This document shows positions 15,567 to 25,278 of a stretch of DNA of 55,509 nucleotides, in pieces. Under the pieces are notes generated by a model. The model had not been told where the DNA came from and ran no database searches. It saw only the letters and a program-made list of their open reading frames with translations. Every line of letters begins with the position of its first letter. Position 1 is the first letter of the stretch. A program made the translations under genes and the position numbers. The stretch is taken from contig JAUQWS010000046.1 of NCBI GenBank assembly GCA_030835025.1, forward strand, positions 1 to 55,509. Reading direction: 5' to 3'. Source of the DNA: Ignavibacteria bacterium. GTDB taxonomy: Bacteria > Bacteroidota > Ignavibacteria > Tepidaquicellales > OLB5.

Positions 15567-17564
15567 TTACTTGATGAATTTCATAAGTTCTTTTGCAGAA
15601 CGATTCCCGGGATCTCTCTCAAAGATCTTATCAAGATATTTCCTGGCTTTTTCCATTTCCCCCTTTTTTATGCTGAAAAAGGCTCCGGCACTTAGTGCAT
15701 TAACAGAACCAGGCACAACATTCAAAACACTTTCGATCATTTCATCTGCCAAAGCAGTGTCGGCGGAATTGAAATAATAATAAGCGAGGCTTACCCTGTA
15801 ATCAGTATTAATGCTGTTCCTGCTCAGTACCGAATCTCTAAGCTTATTTGCTTCATCTTTTCTTCCAAGTTCAAACAGTATCATCGATCTCAATGCATCA
15901 CAATCATTATTGTTAATATAATTCTTTTTGGCTCTTATTACTTCTGCCAGCGCCTGCTCAAGAAGATCCCTCTTTGCAGCTTCCACCAAAATAGTATTTG
16001 AACTTGCATACCTGTAAACATTGAGTGCAAGAATGTACCGGTAAATTGAACAGTTTTCATTTGCATATATGGCCTTATTGGTTTCCTCTGCGCATTCACG
16101 GAAATTCTGTTCAGCAAGACTTCTAGCACCTTTCAGAAAATGATTGTCAGCTGCAAGATTCATATATGAGGTGTACATGTTGTACCCAAGATAAAACAGC
16201 AGAAGAATTGCAGCTGCAATTACAGGCAGCTTATTCGCACGGTTTATTTTGAAAGGAAAATTATCTTTACGAAGTGATTTTATTACCGCGGCAAATACAA
16301 AAAGGTAAAGCAGAATTGAAATATCATCAAAATTTGTTAATCCATATGCAGTATAACCTGAAAGCATCAGGAACAGAGACAGATACAGAATTCGCTCTTT
16401 TTTGCTTATGACATCGTTAAGAAAGCCTTTGAGGCACTGCCTGAACTGTGAGAAAAGAAAAAGCACGTAAGCAGCAAATCCAACAGCCCCCATTGTGTAT
16501 AATGCATGCAGAAAATTATTATGTGCGTGATCAAAATAACGGTTTGTATCTGCATATCTCAGCTCATATGAATAAAACTCTTCAAAGGCATTTGGGAACA
16601 TACCCAGTCCGGGCCCAAATAAAGGGTACTTAAGGAATATACTGAATGAATCACGCCACAAGAGCAGCCTAGGATTGCTGCCTTCTCCCGTTAAACTTAG
16701 TACCCTTGCTATATACTTGTTTTCGGGGAACAGCAAAACAAGCAGCGCAAGCACAAATAAGACTGTACCTGTTATGACCACTGTTTTGACAGGAACCCTG
16801 ATTTGTTTTAGCTTTACGAAAAATCCGGCTCTTCCTAACAGAAGAATAAGTACAAGTGCCTGTATACCAAAGGCAATATACGCCGAACGCGTCCTGCTTA
16901 CAATTATCCCGGTTAGTATTACCAGCGGCAGTAAATACTTCAAAAGGGAACTTTGTTTATCAGATGCATTCAGCGCAGAAACAGGAAGAACCATTATCAA
17001 GAATCCTCCAACAAAAACGGAATTGCCTAATGTGGATACAGGGCGTTTTACATTATTGGGCTGGATACCAAATGGATCTGCACCAAGCTCCTGCAGGATT
17101 GCATACAATGCTATCACCGCAGCCGTAAGCTCGATTGCAAGCAATAATGAAGTTATGTTCTTTCGGTCCGTTAAAACTGCGGATGCAAAAAAGTAGATAA
17201 GAACCAGGTAGATATACAAATTCAAACCAATTTGCCTCTGATACTGCCCCCAAAAGCTGATATAAGAATTTCCGGAAAAGACAGCAGATAAAATTGCAGC
17301 ACCAAGAAGTCCTAAAGCAAAAAGATCATGACGACTGTTTAAATAAAGCTTCGGCGAAGCACCCGGTCTGCTAAGTATAATGCTTAATATCAGAACAGTT
17401 AAGAATACTCCGCCTGTAAAGATCAACGCTGCGTTTTTTGGAAGGTCAGACTGGTTATATAGTGCAGTTGTAATTGCAAGGGGTACGGTACAAATGATCA
17501 GAACAAGGAACCAAAATGAATAATTGATGCTCTGTTCAGTATAAATGGTCTTCTTTTGCTTCAC
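15567..17564 (-). CDS. O-antigen ligase/polymerase-like membrane protein with TPR tail
   Basis: A 665-residue protein with 11-13 predicted membrane segments over residues 1-440, including a large loop with RDSFSIFLKYPLFGPGLGMF and YFDHAHNNFLHALYTMG. The conserved Arg/His of the Wzy_C/WaaL family lie there, and the HNxxL motif is characteristic. Residues 470-660 are soluble and organised as tetratricopeptide repeats (ending FERDPGNRSAKELMKFIK). Such proteins ligate or polymerise surface polysaccharide at the periplasmic face of the inner membrane. It overlaps the mscS-like gene by 4 nt and shares a direction with manC, consistent with a surface-glycan function. Whether it is ligase or polymerase is not decidable. 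Confidence 0.85.
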   Translation of the reverse strand: MKQKKTIYTEQSINYSFWFLVLIICTVPLAITTALYNQSDLPKNAALIFTGGVFLTVLILSIILSRPGASPKLYLNSRHDLFALGLLGAAILSAVFSGNSYISFWGQYQRQIGLNLYIYLVLIYFFASAVLTDRKNITSLLLAIELTAAVIALYAILQELGADPFGIQPNNVKRPVSTLGNSVFVGGFLIMVLPVSALNASDKQSSLLKYLLPLVILTGIIVSRTRSAYIAFGIQALVLILLLGRAGFFVKLKQIRVPVKTVVITGTVLFVLALLVLLFPENKYIARVLSLTGEGSNPRLLLWRDSFSIFLKYPLFGPGLGMFPNAFEEFYSYELRYADTNRYFDHAHNNFLHALYTMGAVGFAAYVLFLFSQFRQCLKGFLNDVISKKERILYLSLFLMLSGYTAYGLTNFDDISILLYLFVFAAVIKSLRKDNFPFKINRANKLPVIAAAILLLFYLGYNMYTSYMNLAADNHFLKGARSLAEQNFRECAEETNKAIYANENCSIYRYILALNVYRYASSNTILVEAAKRDLLEQALAEVIRAKKNYINNNDCDALRSMILFELGRKDEANKLRDSVLSRNSINTDYRVSLAYYYFNSADTALADEMIESVLNVVPGSVNALSAGAFFSIKKGEMEKARKYLDKIFERDPGNRSAKELMKFIK

Positions 17565-18373
17565 TCTTTAACAAGATGAACGTCCATTTGGGGAAATGGT
17601 ATGGATATTCCGTTTTTGTCAAATTCTTTTTTGATCGTCTCATTCAGATAGAATCCCATATCAACAATATCAGAAGTGCTAACCCATGCTCTAAGCTCGA
17701 TATTCACCGAGCTTGAGGCAAGTTCTGATATTCCGATTACATAAGGCGGATCTTTCAGAACCTTAGGCTGATTCTTAAGAACATCATCAATTATTGATTT
17801 AGCCTTGTCTATATCATCATTGTAGCTGATTCCGAAAACCATATCGACCCTCCTTCTTTCCTCTGTAGAGTAATTTACAACTGTACCGGTGGATAGAGGG
17901 CCGTTTGGTATAAATACAACTTTATTATCTATAGTGTTTAATACCGTATTAAAGATCTGCAGTTCCTTCACTGTTCCTTTATGTCCCTGCGCTTCTATAA
18001 AATCACCTTTCTTAAACGGTTCATAAATGAGAAGCAGTACACCGCCTGCAAAATGCTGAAGAGAACCTGAAAGCGCCATTCCTATCGATAAGCCGACCGC
18101 ACCTATCAATGCAATGAATGAGGTCATTTCTATTCCTATCATTCCCATTACACTGATAAGCAGCAAGACCTTAAAAACAACTGATATTACACTTTTAAGA
18201 AAAGGCCGGAGTGACTCATCAACCTTCCTCGAATCCATCACTTTTCCCACAAATTTTACTAGCAGACGGATAAGCCACAAGCCCGCAACCAGGGTAAGCA
18301 GCGCAAGTGCCAGCCTGGGAAGGTACTCCAGCACCATTTCAAAGGCCTTTTGAATTGTGTTTTGTTCAAGCAT
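17561..18373 (-). CDS. mscS: MscS-family mechanosensitive ion channel
   Basis: A 270-residue channel that releases osmolytes on hypo-osmotic shock. It has three hydrophobic segments in the first 130 residues. The pore helix carries the Ala/Gly pattern FIALIGAVGLSIGMALSGSL and then FAGGVLLL. The beta domain signature follows (GDFIEAQGHKGTVKELQIF, VFIPNGPLSTGTVVNYS) and an alpha/beta C-terminal domain. Length is close to E. coli MscS (286). It overlaps the O-antigen-ligase-like gene by 4 nt and follows the DUF6265 gene by 2 nt, so the three are translationally linked. Confidence 0.93.
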   Translation of the reverse strand: MLEQNTIQKAFEMVLEYLPRLALALLTLVAGLWLIRLLVKFVGKVMDSRKVDESLRPFLKSVISVVFKVLLLISVMGMIGIEMTSFIALIGAVGLSIGMALSGSLQHFAGGVLLLIYEPFKKGDFIEAQGHKGTVKELQIFNTVLNTIDNKVVFIPNGPLSTGTVVNYSTEERRRVDMVFGISYNDDIDKAKSIIDDVLKNQPKVLKDPPYVIGISELASSSVNIELRAWVSTSDIVDMGFYLNETIKKEFDKNGISIPFPQMDVHLVKE

Positions 18374-18375
18374 TT

Positions 18376-18846
18376 CTATTTCATTCTCTTCATTAAGAAC
18401 TCAACTTTCTTCCATTTCCTGTCCTTACCGTTACCTTCTATTGCAGCATACAAGTCACCTTCTTTCAGCTTATATGTTATCTTTTGAGGAAAGTCGTGCT
18501 CCGGATTTTCGAATACAGCTTCAGTTTCACTCACGCTTGTTAATTTGAATTTTACCGGTGCAGGGTTGTGGCTTACATCTGCAATGTAAAAAATCTCTTC
18601 GCCTTCTTTAACTATCTTTAGCTTTTCGCTGAAAATAGTATCACCGTTCTTAACGGTTTCCGACCCGCCTATGAAAAGCTCATCGCTCAACTTTTCCCAA
18701 TGCTCATATGAATTCGATTCGACACCTTCGCTGACCCAGCTGTCAATTATCCATTCAAGCTTCTGCATGTTTGTTTGTGCCATTGTATAATTGATGAACA
18801 AAGATGTTATGAAAATCAGTATTTTCAGGATTCCCGTACTTTGCAT
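18376..18846 (-). CDS. DUF6265-like exported protein
   Basis: A 156-residue protein with an N-terminal hydrophobic signal (ILKILIFITSLFINYTMAQ). The mature part resembles DUF6265: a LEWIIDSWVSEG start, HWEKLSDELFIGGSETVKNG, and the closing FENPEHDFPQKITYKL with the PEHDFP motif typical of that family. The fold is a predicted lipocalin-like beta-barrel of unknown ligand. It stops 2 nt before the mscS start and is separated from methylmalonyl-CoA epimerase by 119 nt. Function is unknown. Confidence 0.8.
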   Translation of the reverse strand: MQSTGILKILIFITSLFINYTMAQTNMQKLEWIIDSWVSEGVESNSYEHWEKLSDELFIGGSETVKNGDTIFSEKLKIVKEGEEIFYIADVSHNPAPVKFKLTSVSETEAVFENPEHDFPQKITYKLKEGDLYAAIEGNGKDRKWKKVEFLMKRMK

Positions 18847-18965
18847 ATTATTTTGTAAGAAATTAATATTTAAGTAATATCCCGGACAGCGAAACTAACT
18901 GTCCTCATGAAACAATCATTCGCAAGGTAAGCCATGGATAGAGGGCAATGAGCTCAATCGGAATC

Positions 18966-19364
18966 CTAATGCTGGCATATTTCCGTCAAAACACTCCCAA
19001 CTGATTTAGGGTTAACAAAAGCTATCAGCATATTATCTGAACCAGTTCGCGGTTCTTTATTTATCAGCTCAAAGCCGTTTTCATCAAGGCGCTTAAGGTC
19101 AGTGCGTACGTCGTCAGATTCATAAGCTATATGATGTATGCCTTCTCCGCGTTTTTCTATAAACTTGCTTATTGGCGAGTCCGGCGAAGTGCCTTCAAGC
19201 AATTCAATTGTGGATTCACCTATTTTGAATTTTACTACATTGACTTTCTGCTCTGCAACGAATTCCATTTCAGAGGGTTCAGATTGCAGAAGCTTTCTGT
19301 AAGTTTCTGCAGCCGATTTCAGGTCCTTAACTGCTATTCCAAGATGTGAAATTTTGCTTATCAT
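18966..19364 (-). CDS. mce: Methylmalonyl-CoA epimerase
   Basis: Interconverts (2R)- and (2S)-methylmalonyl-CoA in the propionate/succinate route. A 132-residue vicinal-oxygen-chelate protein with the metal ligands in the expected places: His7 (ISHLGIAV), a Glu in STIELLEG, His in GIHHIAYESDD and Glu near the C-terminus (VLTEICQH). Full length for the family. It overlaps manC by 4 nt, although the two enzymes have no pathway in common. The mutase genes are not in the window. Confidence 0.93.
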   Translation of the reverse strand: MISKISHLGIAVKDLKSAAETYRKLLQSEPSEMEFVAEQKVNVVKFKIGESTIELLEGTSPDSPISKFIEKRGEGIHHIAYESDDVRTDLKRLDENGFELINKEPRTGSDNMLIAFVNPKSVGSVLTEICQH

Positions 19365-20449
19365 ATATAGTCGCTTAATCCCTTTCTTTTAAGGTAATCC
19401 ACAACTTCTTTTACTTCCTGTGTCCGGTCTCTTTTGCATATCAAGAGTCCATCCTTTGTATCTATTACTATCAGATCATCTGCCCCGATTACTGATACAA
19501 AGCCCTTGGGAGACATTATCAGATTATTATGAGAATCCTTAATGAAACTATCACCTATTATTGCATTTCCGTTCTTGTCTTTTTTGCGAAGCCTGTAGAC
19601 TTCATCCCAGCTTCCAAGGTCGCTCCATTTCAGGTCTGCTTTTATTACATATACATTTTTTGCCTTTTCCATGATACCGTAATCAATGGAAATACCCTTT
19701 ATCTCTGCAAAAACCTGTTCAAGAACTTTCTGATAATTAGAAGAATGTAGCGCTTTTTCTATTTTCTGGAGCGCATGGTAAAGATCAGGTAAATGAGTTT
19801 CCATCTGATTAAGCATAGTATCCGCCCGGAAAATGAACATACCGCTGTTCCACAAAAAATCACCGCTTTCAAGGAAGATCTTCGCAACATCTAAAGTCGG
19901 TTTCTCGGCAAATGTCTTGACCCTGAAGATATCTACTTCGCTGTTGCTTCCCCTGTAATATGCATCTTCTATAAACTGTATGTAACCATAGCCCGTTTCA
20001 GGGTGCGAGGGTACAATTCCAAGCGTAACAATTGCGTCTTTTTCAGCCGCAAATTTCAAACCGGCCTTAACAACTTTTGTGAATTCGTCCACATTCTCGA
20101 TCAGATGGTCCGCCGGAATAACAAACATTTTTGCTTTTTCTTCGAACTGCCTCAGGAGTATAGATGCAAGTCCAATGCAGGGAGCCGTGTTCCTGCCGAC
20201 AGGCTCTCCAATAATGTTTTCTTTGGGTATTTTAGGAAGCTGTTTTTTAACCAGGCCAATATACTGCTGGTTGGTAATTATGAAGACCTGTTCGATAGGG
20301 ACTATATCCTTTAGCCTCTTTATTGTAAGCTGAAGCATAGTGTCGTTGGAGTCAGCTATCGGAAGGAATTGTTTGGGCAGTCTTGATGTCCCGAAGGGCC
20401 AGAACCTTGCACCAACTCCGCCTGCCATTACTATTGCGTAAGATTTCAT
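19361..20449 (-). CDS. manC: Mannose-1-phosphate guanylyltransferase
   Basis: Makes GDP-mannose from mannose-1-phosphate and GTP for glycan synthesis. It has the nucleotidyltransferase signature AGGVGARFWPFGTSRLPKQF (residues 9-28) and the FAEKP motif around residue 180 that contacts the sugar phosphate. GYGYIQF and NSGMFIF are also conserved. At 362 residues it is the short single-domain form, without a C-terminal phosphomannose isomerase. It lies 32 nt downstream of the acidic helical protein and overlaps mce, so it is in the middle of an operon that ends with the O-antigen-ligase-like gene. Confidence 0.95.
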   Translation of the reverse strand: MKSYAIVMAGGVGARFWPFGTSRLPKQFLPIADSNDTMLQLTIKRLKDIVPIEQVFIITNQQYIGLVKKQLPKIPKENIIGEPVGRNTAPCIGLASILLRQFEEKAKMFVIPADHLIENVDEFTKVVKAGLKFAAEKDAIVTLGIVPSHPETGYGYIQFIEDAYYRGSNSEVDIFRVKTFAEKPTLDVAKIFLESGDFLWNSGMFIFRADTMLNQMETHLPDLYHALQKIEKALHSSNYQKVLEQVFAEIKGISIDYGIMEKAKNVYVIKADLKWSDLGSWDEVYRLRKKDKNGNAIIGDSFIKDSHNNLIMSPKGFVSVIGADDLIVIDTKDGLLICKRDRTQEVKEVVDYLKRKGLSDYI

Positions 20450-20481
20450 ATACTTTATCCCGTTATATCATCTTGTGCTTA

Positions 20482-22377
20482 TCAGGAATCCGCAAAGATC
20501 TTGACGGGGTTGTTTAGGTGCTGAACCAGAACATTAAAATCTTCAGGTTTCCTGTTTGTGAGTAGCATCTTGAATGTAAAAATTATGTATTTGACGATCT
20601 GCTGAATTTCTGAATCTCTAAGATCCATCCTGTAATCTTTTACGTACTTCAAAAACACGTAAGTCACCTCGGCTAGTTTTAATACATCATTCATTCTTAT
20701 CGCTGCAGATATCTTTGCGATCAGCCTGAGCGCATTGTTAAGCTCGCTGATCTTTTCAATAGCATCAAACTTCCCGTACTCACCTTTTAGCTCTTTAATA
20801 GATATAAAGCTTTTTTCGAACTCTTTGGTAAGGTACTTCAGTTTGAATACAGCAGATTCCATCTGAGAAGGTTTTATAGCGGGTTGTTCTTCAACTGTCC
20901 TGTACTCAGCGGCAACATATACACCCTTGTTGTCAGATTCAGGGGCTTCTTCCATTTGTGACTCTCTTATTTTCTCAGCTTCGGTTATTACGTGCTCTTC
21001 GGATTCAACTTTGACCGATTCATTACCGCTGCCTGATAATTCAGTTTCGGTTAATTCATCTTCCGGGAGGGATTTTTCATCTGAAGAAAATTCCATCTCC
21101 TGGCTTGGACTTATATCCTGTTTCAGCTCTTCTATTTTTTCAACTATTGTATCGTAATTAAGGTAATCTTCTCCTTTGATCAGACTGTTGACCAGTGCAA
21201 GTGATGAATCCATCAGTTTAATTCGCTCGCTTGTCAGTATATCGGGCTGGCTGAGTGATTTGGTGAAGTATATATTCATAGTAAAGAAAATATCGGCTAT
21301 AAGATCAAACGAAAGCTGGCGCGAGAGGTTTGAAAGCTCGCTTGTTATACCAATTATCTCAGACATGCATTGCAGGCATCTTTCCCCGGGATTCCCCGGA
21401 CCACCTGTTTTGCAGTCTTTATCAACAGTTGCAAGCAGTTTTTCCAGTATCTTTACATCTTCAAAGAACCTTGTTTCAAAATTATAATATGCCTCATTGG
21501 TAACGGCTTCTTCCTTTACGTGAGTTTCTTCCTGTGAGCTTCCGATTGGTTTTCTGACTTCTATTTCTATTTCAAATTCCGGCTCTTCAATTTCAGTCTT
21601 TTTTTCTTCGAGCGGCTCACCATATTCGTTATCACTAATAACTTCATCAGCCGTACTTTCTGTTATCACTTCCTCTGATACATCTTCAGGCTCATCCGCT
21701 GCAGATCCTTCTTCTGATTTCTCATCATCCGGGATATCTGCCTCTTCTTCACCGGATCCCTCTTTCCTGTTAATAATTAATTCCGGTTCTTCAGTTTCGG
21801 GTTTATCTGAGTTCTCAACTGAATCACTGATGCTTTCAAGTTCAAAAACCTCGGCTTCACCTGTGTAGCTTTCAACATTCTCTATTAATGTAAGCTTACC
21901 ATCGGCAGAGTCCTCATCATTATCTTCGGCAAACTGTTCTGCATCTTCAATGCTTATAAGGTTATCAGCGCTCTCCCCCCCGGCTTCAACGGTAATTGGT
22001 TTGTTTTCTTCCGGACTTTCCTCTATTTCTTCAGGTTGTTCTATCTTTTTTATCTCTTCATGAACGTTCTGGCTGGTATATTCGCTGATCTTCATGCAGA
22101 TCTTCTTCAGGTTTATTTTGTCATATTCAAAATTATCCTTAAGGTTAAAAACCGTGACCTGGGACTTATCAATTTTATCTGAAATATAGAGAAGATACTT
22201 GAACAGCAGATCAAGTCCGGCTGTTTTGCCGATCAGGTAAGTGACTTTCATAACATCGTCAACTGCAATAATCGAATCTACAAGCTTCTTTAACCTGTAA
22301 TTCTCATTAAAACCGCTGTCTCTCTGATTCACAACGGTATGCAAAAGGTAATTTATGTAGTCTTTCTTAAATGTCAC
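20482..22377 (-). CDS. Large acidic protein with helical ends, unknown function
   Basis: A 631-residue protein starting at GTG (22377). Residues 1-110 are helical and globular. Residues about 115-300 are low-complexity and very acidic (runs of Glu/Asp/Ser, for example EENKPITVEAGGESADN) and probably disordered. Two further helical regions follow, at about 305-430 and 520-631. The latter two read like four-helix bundles of the Hpt/CheA type (IIGITSELSNLSRQLSF; LRLIAKISAAIRMNDVLKLA), but the phosphorylatable His of that fold is not visible. There is no signal peptide or membrane segment. It precedes manC by 32 nt. I do not recognise a characterised family. Confidence 0.7.
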   Translation of the reverse strand: MTFKKDYINYLLHTVVNQRDSGFNENYRLKKLVDSIIAVDDVMKVTYLIGKTAGLDLLFKYLLYISDKIDKSQVTVFNLKDNFEYDKINLKKICMKISEYTSQNVHEEIKKIEQPEEIEESPEENKPITVEAGGESADNLISIEDAEQFAEDNDEDSADGKLTLIENVESYTGEAEVFELESISDSVENSDKPETEEPELIINRKEGSGEEEADIPDDEKSEEGSAADEPEDVSEEVITESTADEVISDNEYGEPLEEKKTEIEEPEFEIEIEVRKPIGSSQEETHVKEEAVTNEAYYNFETRFFEDVKILEKLLATVDKDCKTGGPGNPGERCLQCMSEIIGITSELSNLSRQLSFDLIADIFFTMNIYFTKSLSQPDILTSERIKLMDSSLALVNSLIKGEDYLNYDTIVEKIEELKQDISPSQEMEFSSDEKSLPEDELTETELSGSGNESVKVESEEHVITEAEKIRESQMEEAPESDNKGVYVAAEYRTVEEQPAIKPSQMESAVFKLKYLTKEFEKSFISIKELKGEYGKFDAIEKISELNNALRLIAKISAAIRMNDVLKLAEVTYVFLKYVKDYRMDLRDSEIQQIVKYIIFTFKMLLTNRKPEDFNVLVQHLNNPVKIFADS

Positions 22378-22494
22378 GAGTTTTAATCCCGCTATTGCAG
22401 GTATCTATACTTTCTGTTTTAAAGAATTAAATATCCACCACTTTTCATTTAATTCACAATGTCAAGCAGCAGCCTTTTAAAACATCTGTTCATT

Positions 22495-23643
22495 TTATTT
22501 GTTCAGGTAGATCCTTTCAACTCTATCTGCTACTGCACAAAGCATTTCGTATGGAATTGTACCGCATATTTTTGCAAGTTTATCGGCACCAAGATTATTT
22601 CCGTTCTCTTCTCCCATCAAAAGTACATCGTCACCTATTTTTATTCTGTATCTTGCACCAAGTTCTATCATGATCCAGTCCATAGTAATTGAACCGACTT
22701 GCCTGTAAAACTTCTTGTTTATAAGAACCTTCGACCTGTTACCCATCAATCTCCAGTAACCGTCACCATATCCGATCGGCACTGACCCTATGAATTCAGG
22801 TTTCTTCGAGAAAAATCTTCTTCCGTAGGAAACACTCTCTCCTTTTTCAATTTTCTTTATGAACGTGACCTTCGATTTCAGGTTCATAATAGGCTTAAGC
22901 TTTATCTTATTCCTGACGCCGCTTCCCGGGTAGTAACCGTAAAGCAGCAAACCGGGCCTGACCATATTAAAGTATGATTCCTTAAGATCCAAAACTGCAC
23001 CGCTGTTGGCAGCGTGTACTATCGGGAACTCAATGCCGGCTTTCTTAAGATCCGAAAGAAGCTTATTAAACCGTTTCAGCTGAAGCCTTGAGAATGATTT
23101 ATTCTTCTCCTCAGATGCTGCAAAATGCGTAAAAATTCCCTCAAGCTCAAGATTCTTAAATGAAGCAATTTGAAGTATATTCCTGTATGCCCGTTTGTAA
23201 TCCAGTCCGATCCTGCGCATACCGGTATCAACCTTTATGTGTATTTTGAACTTGCTTCTGAAGCGCCGGCTGTAATCATCAAGAAACCTTGCAGTATCAA
23301 CCGAAGCAACAGTTGCCGTCAAATTATGCCTGTGAAGTATAGATACATATTTCGCCGGATCCAGCTTTGAATGAATAAGGGTACCAAATACCAGAATCGG
23401 CGTATCGGGGATAAGACTTCTGAGCCTGATTGCTTCATCGTAATTTGCTACACCCAGAAAATCAATTCCAAGGTCAACCAATTTACGGCTTATTTCTTCA
23501 ATACCGTGGCCGTAAGCATTGGCTTTAACAACTCCGCAGATCTTTATCTTCCTGCGCGGGTATTCACCATGTATGTGCCTTCTTATCTGCTCAACGTTAA
23601 AAGCAAGTTTGGCAAAATCTATTTCCGCGCGTGTTGGATTCAT
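22495..23643 (-). CDS. alr: Alanine racemase
   Basis: PLP enzyme supplying D-alanine for peptidoglycan. The Schiff-base Lys40 lies in KICGVVKANAYGHG. The catalytic Tyr is in the C-terminal barrel segment GESVSYGRRFFSKKP, followed by GSVPIGYGDGYWR. The D-ala racemase C-terminal RQVGSITMDWIMIELG is also typical. Full length at 382 residues. It is monocistronic or loosely linked with the acidic-protein gene 117 nt downstream. Confidence 0.95.
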   Translation of the reverse strand: MNPTRAEIDFAKLAFNVEQIRRHIHGEYPRRKIKICGVVKANAYGHGIEEISRKLVDLGIDFLGVANYDEAIRLRSLIPDTPILVFGTLIHSKLDPAKYVSILHRHNLTATVASVDTARFLDDYSRRFRSKFKIHIKVDTGMRRIGLDYKRAYRNILQIASFKNLELEGIFTHFAASEEKNKSFSRLQLKRFNKLLSDLKKAGIEFPIVHAANSGAVLDLKESYFNMVRPGLLLYGYYPGSGVRNKIKLKPIMNLKSKVTFIKKIEKGESVSYGRRFFSKKPEFIGSVPIGYGDGYWRLMGNRSKVLINKKFYRQVGSITMDWIMIELGARYRIKIGDDVLLMGEENGNNLGADKLAKICGTIPYEMLCAVADRVERIYLNK

Positions 23644-23651
23644 TTATAAAT

Positions 23652-23673
23652 GATTCCCGCTTGCGCCGGAATC
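23652..23673. repeat. REP-like palindrome upstream of alr
   Basis: GATTCC...GGAATC forms a 22-nt hairpin with inner GC pairs (GATTCCCGCTTGCGCCGGAA, then TC) 9 nt upstream of the alr ATG. It resembles the ATTCCCGC-palindrome repeats found in many genomes. One copy was noticed in this window. Confidence 0.4.
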
Positions 23674-23758
23674 AGAGTATTCAGTATTATAGATTATTTT
23701 TCTTTAATCGATATTAAACAGATCACGTGAATCAATGTTCCGGTCTAGTATCTTACCT

Positions 23759-25147
23759 TTACAGTCCCGGTTTAGTCAGCTTCATGAGGTTTAATACTTT
23801 GTTCAGTTCCTTTTCAGGCATTAAATTCTTTGATCTGATCACATCCATAATTGAACGGTGAGTTTTCACAGATTCCTTTGCGATCTCGGCAGCTCTTGCA
23901 TAGCCAATTATCGGGTTTAGAGCAGTTACAATGCTGATGGATTTCTCGGCGTAATCTCTGCATTTCTTTTCATCAGCTTTAAGCCCTGCAACACATTTAT
24001 CATCAAAGACCTTCAGTGCATTTTTAAGTATTTCGATCATCCATACAATATTAAATACCATTACGGGCATCATTACGTTCAGTTCAAGCTGACCTGCCTG
24101 TGAGCACATCATAATGGTATGATTGTTTCCCATAACCTGGTAAAGTACCTGGTTCATCATCTCGGCCATTGAGGGATTAACTTTGCCCGGCATAATTGAT
24201 GATCCCGGCTGAACTGCGGGCATTATAACTTCTGCAAAACCGGTCGTAGGACCAGATGAAAGCAATCTCAGGTCATTTGTAATTTTCGTCATATCAATTG
24301 CAAAGTTATTTATAGCCGAGGAGAGCTCCATAAACGGCATCATGCTTTGCATCGCTTCGAAATAGTTTCGAGTTGGCTTCAGTTTTAATCCCGTGACTTT
24401 AGATAAATTCTTTGCCATAAGTACACCGAATTTAACGTGTGTATTTAGTCCCGTTCCGACAGCTGTACCTCCAATACCAAGTTCAGCAAGATGTTTTTGC
24501 GTTACAGCAATAAGATCATAATGTTTTCTTACAATTTCAGCATAACCTTCAAATTCCTGGCCAAGTGTTATCGGCGCTGCATCCTGCAGGTGAGTTCTGC
24601 CGGATTTGACGACCTTTGAAAATTCCCGGGCTTTTTTGTCAAAAGTCTTTTCAATATGTCTTATCACAGGAAGAAGCCTCTGAACCATTACCAGCGAAGC
24701 AAGGCGCATCGCAGTTGGAAATGTATCGTTTGTTGACTGGGCCATGTTGACATGATCGTTTGGATTAACGACCTTGTAATCTCCGCGCTTTCCGCCGAGT
24801 ATTTCAATTGCCCGATTCGCAAGCACTTCGTTTGTATTCATATTGTGTGATGTACCTGCTCCTGCCTGGTAAACATCCACTACAAAGTGATCTCTGTGCT
24901 TTCCCGAAAGCACTTCATCAGCAGCTTTGATTATCGCGGCTGCTTTCTTTTTGTCCAGCAATCCAAGCTCTGAATTTGTGATCGCTGCTGCCTTTTTAAT
25001 GTAAACGTATGCATCAACCATAACAGGGTGGGCTTTCCATCCGCTCACCGGAAAGTTATGAACTGCGCGCTGGGTTTGTACGCCGTAATATGCATCATAG
25101 GGAATCTCTATTTCTCCAAGTGAATCTTTTTCAATACGGGTTTTCAT
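23759..25147 (-). CDS. aspA: Aspartate ammonia-lyase
   Basis: Converts aspartate to fumarate and ammonia (fumarase/aspartase superfamily). The superfamily signature GSSIMPGKVNP is present with its catalytic Ser. The following residues (AGQLELNVMMP) and the N-terminus (RIEKDSLGEIEIPYDAYYGV, then QRAVHNFPVSG) favour aspartase over class II fumarase, which has GNFELN there. Start chosen at ATG 25147 because AAAGGAC precedes it by 11 nt; the frame extends 14 codons upstream through a Lys/Gln/Thr-rich stretch. Fumarase activity is the main alternative. Confidence 0.88.
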   Translation of the reverse strand: MKTRIEKDSLGEIEIPYDAYYGVQTQRAVHNFPVSGWKAHPVMVDAYVYIKKAAAITNSELGLLDKKKAAAIIKAADEVLSGKHRDHFVVDVYQAGAGTSHNMNTNEVLANRAIEILGGKRGDYKVVNPNDHVNMAQSTNDTFPTAMRLASLVMVQRLLPVIRHIEKTFDKKAREFSKVVKSGRTHLQDAAPITLGQEFEGYAEIVRKHYDLIAVTQKHLAELGIGGTAVGTGLNTHVKFGVLMAKNLSKVTGLKLKPTRNYFEAMQSMMPFMELSSAINNFAIDMTKITNDLRLLSSGPTTGFAEVIMPAVQPGSSIMPGKVNPSMAEMMNQVLYQVMGNNHTIMMCSQAGQLELNVMMPVMVFNIVWMIEILKNALKVFDDKCVAGLKADEKKCRDYAEKSISIVTALNPIIGYARAAEIAKESVKTHRSIMDVIRSKNLMPEKELNKVLNLMKLTKPGL

Positions 25148-25278
25148 TTGAGTTTTTTGTCCTTTCGCTCGAGTTTTTTGCGTTTTCACGCCTTAAATCT
25201 ACTGTAATTAAGTGATGAAAACTAATAAAATATTAGCTAATTTAATGATTAATTACAATTAGTTATAGATAAAATTTC

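Noticed and set aside
15246..15695. Two open frames on the plus strand
   Set aside because: The first lies inside the RNase P RNA and the second overlaps its 3' end; neither has coding character.
23759..25147. Class II fumarase as the identity of the lyase
   Set aside because: AGQLELN and the N-terminal pattern match aspartase; fumarase kept only as an alternative.
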